From: Streptomyces humicola
GTDB lineage: Bacteria > Actinomycetota > Actinomycetes > Streptomycetales > Streptomycetaceae
DNA: 64,000 nt
Assembly (NCBI RefSeq): GCF_024436035.1
Contig: NZ_JANFNG010000025.1
Span: forward strand, 26,045-90,044
Direction of reading: 5' to 3'
The notes beneath the pieces were generated by a model. That model was not told the DNA's origin. It worked only from the letters and a program-made list of their open reading frames with translations, and ran no database searches. Of this stretch, positions 58,686 to 64,000 are shown piece after piece (position 1 is the first letter of the stretch; the number at the start of each line of letters is the position of its first letter). The position numbers were made by a program, and so were the translations under genes.

Positions 58686-60101
58686 CTACACGCCGACCGC
58701 CTTCGGTTCGTCGGTTCGCACGATGGTGGCGAGCACGTCGTTGAATGCCTCGGTCGAGGTGGGGTGTTGGTAGACGGCGTCGCGGAGTTCGGCTGCCTTG
58801 ATGCGGTGTCGCATGGCGAGCGCGACGGTGTTGATGACTTCCTGCGCGTCGACGCTGAGCAGTGCCGCGCCGAGGATTTCGTCGGTGTCGGCGTCGATCA
58901 CGAACTTCATGACTCCGCGGGTGTCCTCGACGATGTAGGCGCGGGGCATGGCGATGATCTCGGCGACGGGCTGGCTTGCGATCTTCACCCGGTAGCCGGC
59001 TGCGCGGGCTTGTTTCTCGGTGAGCCCGACGGTGGCCAGCGGCGGGGTGATGAACAGGGTGTGGGGAATGGCGACCCGGTCGGCCGTGGAGCGCTTGCCC
59101 TCGCCGATGAGCTGGTCGAGGACGATGCGGCTGTCGTCGAGGGAGATGTAGGTGAACTGCGGGCCGCCGTTGACGTCGCCGAGGGCGAAGATGTGCGGCC
59201 GGCTGGTGCGCAGGTGCTCGTCGACCTCGACCGCCCCTCGCTCGGTGGTGCGCACGCCGGCGGCCTCCAGCGCAAGGTCGCGGGTGGCCGGTGCGCGACC
59301 CGTGGCGGCGAGGATGGCGTCGGCCTCCAGGGTGTGCTGCCGGCCGTCCTTGTCGTAGACGACGGTCGCGGCGGTCTCACCGTCACGGATCTCGGTGACG
59401 TTCGCGCCCGCGATGATCTCGATGCCCTCGTCCGCGAGGATGCCCTCGGCGACGTCGGCGACGTCGTCGTCCAGATGCCCCAGGATCTTCGGGGCTGTCT
59501 CGAGCACGGTGACCTGCGATCCGAACTGGCCGTAGATCGAGGCGAACTCCAGGCCGAGGTAGCCGCCCCCGACGATCGCGAGCCGTCCCGGCAGGACTGT
59601 CGTCTCGATCAGGTCGGTGCTGGTCACGGTGTACTGGCTCGCCCGTAGACCAGGGATGTCGAGGATGATCGGTTCAGAGCCGGTGTTGATCAGGATCGTC
59701 TCGGCGGTGATCGTGAGATGGCCGTCGGCGGTGTCGACGCCCACGGTGTGCGGGTCGGTGAAGGCAGCTTTGCCGGTGACGACCGTGACCGTGTCCATGC
59801 CGTTCAATCCGTCGTAATTGCCGCCGCGGAACAGCTTGGTGAGCGCCTGGACCTCGCCGACGGAGCGCTCATACCACTCCTGCGGCGAATCCTCGGGCCT
59901 GCGCTTGCGGGAGTGGTGGACGAGCGCCTTTGTCGGCACGCACCCGACGTTGGGGCAGGTCCCGCCGTACATACGGTCGGACTTCTCGACGAGCACGACG
60001 CGCTTGCCGAGCCGGCCCATCGTCGCGGCCACCGCCTTGCCGCCCTTGCCAAATCCGATCACGAGTACATCGGCATCGAGGTTTTGGTTCGTGGCGCCCA
60101 T
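58686..60101 (-). CDS. RclA/MerA-like flavoprotein disulfide reductase
   Basis: ATG 60101 follows GGGAGC; 24 more codons upstream are non-coding. The 471-residue enzyme has VLVIGFGKGGKAVAATMGRL (FAD), GGTCPNVGCVPTKALVHHSR (redox disulfide), LAIVGGGYLGLEFASIYGQF (NAD(P)H), IFALGDVNGGPQFTYISLDD, and YQHPTSTEAFNDVL with the C-terminal His. The CPNVGC disulfide and tail resemble RclA, the reactive-chlorine/copper-linked reductase, more than mercuric reductase, which would carry extra cysteines. It is divergent from an SDR gene. Confidence 0.9.
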   Translation of the reverse strand: MGATNQNLDADVLVIGFGKGGKAVAATMGRLGKRVVLVEKSDRMYGGTCPNVGCVPTKALVHHSRKRRPEDSPQEWYERSVGEVQALTKLFRGGNYDGLNGMDTVTVVTGKAAFTDPHTVGVDTADGHLTITAETILINTGSEPIILDIPGLRASQYTVTSTDLIETTVLPGRLAIVGGGYLGLEFASIYGQFGSQVTVLETAPKILGHLDDDVADVAEGILADEGIEIIAGANVTEIRDGETAATVVYDKDGRQHTLEADAILAATGRAPATRDLALEAAGVRTTERGAVEVDEHLRTSRPHIFALGDVNGGPQFTYISLDDSRIVLDQLIGEGKRSTADRVAIPHTLFITPPLATVGLTEKQARAAGYRVKIASQPVAEIIAMPRAYIVEDTRGVMKFVIDADTDEILGAALLSVDAQEVINTVALAMRHRIKAAELRDAVYQHPTSTEAFNDVLATIVRTDEPKAVGV

Positions 60102-60416
60102 ATTCGCTCCCGCCTGGAAACGGCTGAGTAAATCAACGGGTGAGGAAAAGTGCCCTTGTGGCCCGGCTCTCACGAAGTCCGTGTCATCTCAACGCCACCA
60201 CCAACGCCGCGACGCCGCAACAGCTGCGGTAGCGCTGTCGCCAAGAGCGGCCATAAGCCACACCACTGGCCTTGCTGGAATCCGCCGCAGGCAAGCGATG
60301 CTGTCATCAGTGATCACTGCGCGATAAGTGGTCGGGCGAAGAAGTTGCGCGAAAAGGGCATGCAAAGAGGTGCTCGATGTGCGCGGAGCTCATCCGAAAA
60401 ACGAAAGGTTTTGGTC
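60102..60416. other. Divergent regulatory region between RclA-like and SDR genes
   Basis: These 315 bases hold no gene. A near-perfect inverted repeat GATCACT / AGTGGTC (60312-60333, eight-base spacer, one G-T pair) lies about 85 bases before the SDR start and could be an operator. Confidence 0.4.
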
Positions 60417-61169
60417 ATGACTTCTGCAGACCTGGCAGGACGCGTCGCTCTGGTGACCGGGGCGACCAGCGGCATTGGCGCTGCTACCGCGTCGGTGCTC
60501 GCCGAGCGGGGCGCGCACGTGCTGGTCGCGGGCCGGGACCGCACTCGTGGCGACGCCGTGGTCGATGCGATCCGGGGACGTGGCGGGAAGGCGGACTTCG
60601 TGGCCGCCGATCTGCGGGATGCCCAGTCGGTACGGCGGCTGGCGCGTGAGGCCCGAGAGGCGGGCGGTGGGCGTGTCGACATCCTGGTCAACAACGCGGG
60701 CGTCTTCCCGTTCGGGCCGACGGAGCAGGCGCAGGAGAGCGACGTCGACGCCGTCTACGCGCTGAACGTCAAGGCGCCGTTCTACCTGGTGGCCGAGCTC
60801 GCTCCGGCGATGGCCGAGCGGGGCAGTGGAGCGATCGTCAACGTCAGCACGATGGTGGCCGAGTACGGCGTACCGGGCATGGCCCTGTACGGCTCCAGCA
60901 AGGCGGCGCTGAACCTGCTGACCAAGGCGTGGGCCGCCGAATACGGCCCGCGGGGGGTTCGCGTCAATGCTGTGGAGCCCGGTCCGACGCGGACGGAGGG
61001 CACCGTCGGCATGGACGATGACCTCGACGCCCTCGCCGCGCAGGCGCCGGCCGGGCGCCCTGCCGCACCGGCGGAGATCGCCGAGGCGGTCGCGTACCTG
61101 GCCGGTGATGCCGCGAGCTTCGTGCACGGTGCGGTACTGCCCGTCGACGGCGGGCGCACGGCCGTCTGA
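60417..61169 (+). CDS. Short-chain dehydrogenase/reductase (FabG-like)
   Basis: ATG 60417 follows AACGAAAGG; the longer upstream frame is intergenic. The 250-residue protein is a classical SDR: VTGATSGIGAATASVLAERG (cofactor), LVNNAGVFPFG, NVSTMVAEYG (Ser), YGSSKAAL (Tyr-x3-Lys), VEPGPTRTEG and a C-terminal VHGAVLPVDGG. It likely reduces or oxidises a small carbonyl compound with NADP(H). A strong terminator follows, shared with the convergent LysR gene. Confidence 0.93.
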   Translation: MTSADLAGRVALVTGATSGIGAATASVLAERGAHVLVAGRDRTRGDAVVDAIRGRGGKADFVAADLRDAQSVRRLAREAREAGGGRVDILVNNAGVFPFGPTEQAQESDVDAVYALNVKAPFYLVAELAPAMAERGSGAIVNVSTMVAEYGVPGMALYGSSKAALNLLTKAWAAEYGPRGVRVNAVEPGPTRTEGTVGMDDDLDALAAQAPAGRPAAPAEIAEAVAYLAGDAASFVHGAVLPVDGGRTAV

Positions 61170-61200
61170 CGCCGTCGGGCCGCCCCCGTACCACGGCGTG

Positions 61201-61246
61201 CCGAAAGCGCCGCCGCCAGGGAAGAACCTGGCCGCGGCGCCTTCGG
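61201..61246. terminator. Bidirectional hairpin terminator
   Basis: A 20-base stem with two mismatches (CCGAAAGCGC.. pairing with ..GGCGCCTTCGG) and loop GAAGAA lies between the convergent SDR and LysR genes. Confidence 0.78.
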
Positions 61247-61283
61247 CTTGATGTCCGGGGACCGCAGCGCGGATGCGGCCGGG

Positions 61284-62183
61284 TCAGCCGATGACCTGCG
61301 GCTCGAAGGAGGCGATCAGCCGTCCCAGATCACGCCGCCGCGACGTGGCCGGCCACACCGCCCAGGTACGACGTACCAGCGGGTGGCCGACCAGCGGGCA
61401 CCAGGTGACGGCGTCGGGGAGGGGCTGCGACCAGTCGGGCGGCGCCAGCGCAAACGCCCCGCCGGCGCCGACCGCGGCGAGCTTCACCTCGGCGATCAGC
61501 GACTGCCCCTCGGGCACAGCAGCGCCGAGGTCCAGGCCGTGGCTGCGCAGGACGGCGGTGAGCTCGTCGTACCACGCGGGGCTGCCGGAGCGGGAGAAGC
61601 CGACCCAGTCCAACCCGGCGAGGGCATCGAGGCGCACGCCGCCGGGAACGGCGATCTTGGCGGCCTGATCAGCGGCGAGCAGCACACCGAGTCGTTCTTC
61701 GGCGACGAGCACGGCGTCCAGTTCCTGGCCGACGGGGTGTTCGCGCAGCAGGCCGACGTCGAGCTCGCCGCCGGTCAGGGCCGTCAGTTGCGCGGAGGTC
61801 GACAGGTGACGGGCCTGGACTCGGGTTTCGGGATAGGCGGCGGCCAGCTCCACCAGGGGACGGGTGAGCAGATCGGAGGGCAGCTCCAGCGGGATGCCGA
61901 GCCGCAGCACGCTCCCGCCGACGTCGGTGTGCCTGGCCATGGCCGCGAGCGCCTGGTCGTGGCGGGCCAGCACGGCACGCGCTTCGGACAGCAGGGTCAT
62001 GCCCGCGTCCGTGGCCTGCACACCCGTACTGCTGCGCACCAGCAACTGCACGCCGAGCTGGCGTTCCAGGGCGCTGACGGTCTGCGACAAGGCAGGCTGG
62101 CTCAGATGCAGCCGACGCGCGGCTGCGGACAGACCGCCTTCCTCGACGACCGCGACGAACGCACGCATCTCCCTCAGCTCCAC
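61284..62183 (-). CDS. LysR-family transcriptional regulator
   Basis: GTG 62183 gives VELREMRAFVAVVEEGGLSA, the standard N-terminus; an upstream ATG adds 16 poor residues. The 299-residue protein has the LysR HTH (RRLHLSQPALSQTVSALERQ) and an effector domain with LRLGIPLELPSDL and GELDVGLLREHP. It is tail-to-tail with the SDR gene and has no divergent partner close by, so its target is unclear; the SDR is possible. Confidence 0.9.
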   Translation of the reverse strand: MELREMRAFVAVVEEGGLSAAARRLHLSQPALSQTVSALERQLGVQLLVRSSTGVQATDAGMTLLSEARAVLARHDQALAAMARHTDVGGSVLRLGIPLELPSDLLTRPLVELAAAYPETRVQARHLSTSAQLTALTGGELDVGLLREHPVGQELDAVLVAEERLGVLLAADQAAKIAVPGGVRLDALAGLDWVGFSRSGSPAWYDELTAVLRSHGLDLGAAVPEGQSLIAEVKLAAVGAGGAFALAPPDWSQPLPDAVTWCPLVGHPLVRRTWAVWPATSRRRDLGRLIASFEPQVIG

Positions 62184-62429
62184 GCGCTCATCGCACCACG
62201 CGCTGCGGGTGCATGCCAGGGCGGCCCCCAAGCCCGGCTTACGGATGCCCTTGCCGCGCGGTCTGGCCGGCGGCTACAAGGTGTGCCGACAGGGAGGTTG
62301 TCCAGCCCGAAGGGTCTCCTCGGCGGGCCGCTCGTCCGGCTTCGGCGACCAGGACGGTGAGAATGGCAGATAACTACGCCGTCCGGTCCCTGCCTCAGCG
62401 ACCGCCGGCCGCGGCTGTAAGGACCGCCG

Positions 62430-62735
62430 ATGACCACACCAGCGGACGACAACGGCCATGATTCCGCTCGGCACTCCGAAGCGAGCGGACCACCGTGCGC
62501 GAAAGCCCACCAGAGCGGGCCCCCAGCCCCGCGCCCGGGGCCGCACCGCGCCGCCGGCGGCGCGCCGGACGTGCCGAAAAGGATCCTGACCGCCGCCCTC
62601 GCCGACGCGGGCGACGACGAACGGGCCACCGTCATCGACGCACTCGCCCGACTGCACCAGCTCCTCGTTGCAGACCAGGCCCCGCCACGCCCCCTGGTAC
62701 TGACCATCCAGGAAGACGGGGCGATCCGCCGGTGA
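62430..62735 (+). CDS. Small protein, unknown function
   Basis: ATG 62430 follows AAGGACCGCC. The 101-residue product has a disordered Pro/Ala-rich first half and an ordered second half KRILTAALADAGDDERATVI then DALARLHQLLVADQAPPRPL. GC-rich third positions and a sensible hydrophobic pattern support coding. No family is recognised. Confidence 0.55.
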   Translation: MTTPADDNGHDSARHSEASGPPCAKAHQSGPPAPRPGPHRAAGGAPDVPKRILTAALADAGDDERATVIDALARLHQLLVADQAPPRPLVLTIQEDGAIRR

Positions 62736-63125
62736 AACGGGTACCTCCTGTTACGTTCCTCTCACCCGTTCTATCCGTCTTGACGCGATTCGGGACTCGG
62801 AGTGATCCTCGAAAAGGTGACGCACCGCGTGAGGCGAGGCGTCTGCGTGCACAGGTGCCCTCCCGCTGTGGGGGGCCGCCGCCCGTTCGATGACACCCAT
62901 GTGTGTCCTGGCCGCGAGGAGGTGAGGGGAATGAGTTCCTGGCCCAGTCCGGAGCCCGCTCATGGGCAAGCTCATCCATCACGCTTGATCGCGGCCCGCA
63001 CACTCGTCGGCTGACACCCACGCGCTTTCATTCAGCCCCGGCGCTCAGAGCCGGGGGAGTGCACGCGCGATCGCACGTGATCAGGCCTGCCCCCCCGATT
63101 CCACGAGCCTCCGAGGGAGACAGCC
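62736..63125. other. Gene-poor stretch with one short ORF
   Basis: The only candidate is a 27-codon ORF at 62931-63014 (MSSWPSPEPAHGQAHPSRL and eight more residues) behind a strong GAGGAGGTGAGGGGA site. It could be a leader peptide or chance. AACGGGT/ACCCGTT arms around 62741-62783 may form a weak hairpin. Confidence 0.35.
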
Positions 63126-63356
63126 ATGCGCATCGAACTGACCTGGCCGCGTGCTGACGCGGCAGACCGCACGCTCAGCGTTGCGGTGCCTGAGATTCCC
63201 GTGACCGACCTGCTGCGGCGTGCCGTCACCTCTGCCGAGCCGGTCGTGAGCAGCGCCGCCGCTACAGCCGGGGCCGGGGTGCTCGTTCAACTTGCCCTGC
63301 CGTTCGCGGTCCGTCTGGCTCGGCAGACGCTCAACGAGGGACCCGGCACCGCATAG
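63126..63356 (+). CDS. Small protein, unknown function
   Basis: ATG 63126 follows GAGGGAG. The 76-residue product reads MRIELTWPRADAADRTLSVA, then VPVTDLLRRAV-like sequence and a semi-hydrophobic stretch AGAGVLVQLALPFAVRLARQ near the end. It might be a small membrane-associated protein. No family is recognised. Confidence 0.55.
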   Translation: MRIELTWPRADAADRTLSVAVPEIPVTDLLRRAVTSAEPVVSSAAATAGAGVLVQLALPFAVRLARQTLNEGPGTA

Positions 63357-63431
63357 CCCGCCCGGGTCCCGAGATGGCGACCGCGCTCGACGGCACCCAG
63401 TGGCACAGGCTATGGTTGACGAGGTTGAAGT

Positions 63432-63458
63432 AAGACACCTCGTTCGGTGAGGCGTCTT
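63432..63458. other. Hairpin in intergenic region
   Basis: AAGACACCTC and GAGGCGTCTT pair (one mismatch) around a seven-base loop, 75 bases after the preceding gene. It may be a terminator or the first stem of the structured region that follows. Confidence 0.45.
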
Positions 63459-63516
63459 CACGGACACAGGCCACTGATCCCACCCGTCGAGAGACGCTCC
63501 GGATCAGGACAGGTCT

Positions 63517-63600
63517 CCCCGGCCTAAGGGGTGACCCCAAGTGGCTGCCTTCGCAAGGGGATTACGCCGTGAAGTGCCAAAGCTCTGACGAGTTGGGGTG
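63517..63600 (+). ncRNA. Candidate structured RNA / attenuator of unknown class
   Basis: Nested complementary segments: ACCCCAA (63534-63540) with TTGGGGT (63593-63599), inside it TGGC (63542-63545) with GCCA (63576-63579), and inside that CCTT-CGC-AAGG (63548-63558). In addition GGGG at 63528-63531 can pair either with CCCC at 63517-63520 or with CCCC at 63535-63538, giving alternative folds. No named riboswitch motif matched by eye. The strand is inferred from the short ORF downstream. Confidence 0.4.
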
Positions 63601-63682
63601 AGCCGGCCGTATGGGCTGGTCCGCTCCTGACGACGTCGACGCGCCAGTGATTGCGTGTCCCGGCCGGAAGGAGGCGAGAGAC

Positions 63683-63760
63683 ATGGATTGCAGCAGCAGT
63701 AGTCCGGGCCACAGTTGGCCCCTGATCCGCTTGTCCTCGCATTCTTCCGGCACGCGGTAA
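63683..63760 (+). CDS. 25-residue ORF behind a strong ribosome-binding site
   Basis: ATG 63683 follows GGAAGGAGG at good spacing and encodes MDCSSSSPGHSWPLIRLSSH and five more residues to TAA. It is Ser-rich with no known family. A leader-peptide role is possible because it follows the structured region. It may equally be chance. Confidence 0.35.
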   Translation: MDCSSSSPGHSWPLIRLSSHSSGTR

Positions 63761-63879
63761 CCACCTTCCCCGCGCGGTATCCGGCCGCGCCCCCCCTCCG
63801 TCACGATCTCGACGATCGTTGACGGCTCAGGACCATTGTTGTGTCCACGCAGGGGGATGGTGGCTGCGTGCCCCTGACC

Positions 63880-63893
63880 TCCCCCGATCGGGG
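63880..63893. promoter_or_regulatory. Perfect 14-base palindrome before the last gene
   Basis: CCCCCGATCGGGGG lies 17 bases upstream of ATG 63911, just before its GGGAGG site, so a bound protein or hairpin there would affect translation or transcription. Confidence 0.4.
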
Positions 63894-63910
63894 GTGTTGG
63901 GAGGCCCACC

Positions 63911-64000
63911 ATGAGCAACACGATCCTCAACCAGGTACCCGCGCAGCGTGCCGCTGTTCTGGATGACGCGCATGTCGGTGACATTCGTGGTGCGTTGGGC
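63911..64000 (+). CDS. N-terminal part of an unknown protein, cut by window edge
   Basis: ATG 63911 follows GGGAGG. The visible 30 residues start MSNTILNQVPAQRAAVLDDA and continue HVGDIRGALG to the window end. The family cannot be decided from this piece. Confidence 0.6.
   Translation, partial: MSNTILNQVPAQRAAVLDDAHVGDIRGALG

Noticed and set aside
63421..63610. Possible cobalamin, c-di-AMP (ydaO) or c-di-GMP (GEMM) riboswitch
   Set aside because: Isolated matches such as GCCACTG, TTGGGGTGA and CCGGCCTAA occur, but the other obligatory consensus blocks of each class are absent. It is kept only as an unclassified structured candidate.

Overview
The window is very GC-rich, densely coded and uses GTG/TTG starts, GGAGG ribosome-binding sites and many families typical of Streptomycetaceae: an XRE/DUF397/ATPase triad, DUF2795, DUF3040, DUF6131 and DUF6158 proteins, an Sfp-type phosphopantetheinyl transferase, and a class-E-sortase-type LAXTG anchor. 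It is best read as part of a Streptomyces or close-relative chromosome. The species cannot be named from the sequence. No biosynthetic gene cluster, CRISPR array, transposase or integrase was seen.

Layout. 0-5.6 kb: peptide degradation (M55 D-aminopeptidase, M20 peptidase, S9 peptidase), a phosphopantetheinyl transferase and a dienelactone-hydrolase-like protein. 5.7-7.4 kb: an XRE regulator with its DUF397 partner, divergent from an anti-sigma-like ATPase across a perfect inverted repeat. 7.5-12 kb: a secreted GH92 mannosidase behind a LacI-type operator, and a secreted GDSL lipase. 12.2-17.7 kb: SseB, DUF2795 and DUF6158 proteins, a pyruvate-oxidase-like ThDP enzyme with a damaged cofactor site, a fold-type-I aminotransferase relative lacking its lysine, and an MBL hydrolase. 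18.3-23 kb: EfeO/EfeB iron uptake without EfeU, and a wall-anchored phosphatase with a candidate PHO box. 23-32.6 kb: general metabolism and envelope (methyltransferase, L,D-transpeptidase, AKR, acyl-CoA synthetase, LysR plus bile-acid-symporter-type transporter, TatA, FdhD). 32.77 kb: tRNA-Leu(GAG), followed by a low-information stretch with a few small genes.

34.5-64 kb looks like a stress-response and DNA-repair island. It holds glucoamylase, separate LigD-type ligase, polymerase and phosphoesterase genes, a SigB/SigF-family sigma factor, pterin dehydratase, an F420-type oxidoreductase, an intact pyruvate-oxidase-like enzyme, an FAD/Fe-S dehydrogenase, an EndoIII-like protein, DJ-1/PfpI, UdgX, an enolase-superfamily enzyme, an Orn/Lys/Arg decarboxylase, two disulfide-type flavoprotein reductases and many small unknowns. 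Between 47.7 and 56.8 kb there are at least six gene remnants, several homologous to intact genes in the same window.

The most notable observation is a recurrent promoter-like signature, GTTT/C-N14-GGGT(T/A) or GTTT/C-N15/16-GGGCA, in front of about a dozen of these genes. It resembles the SigB-type general-stress promoter of Streptomyces. One variant sits 7-9 bases before a start codon that lacks a Shine-Dalgarno sequence. Together with the sigma gene at 38.3 kb this suggests one stress regulon spread through the window. That is an inference from sequence; no expression data are available.
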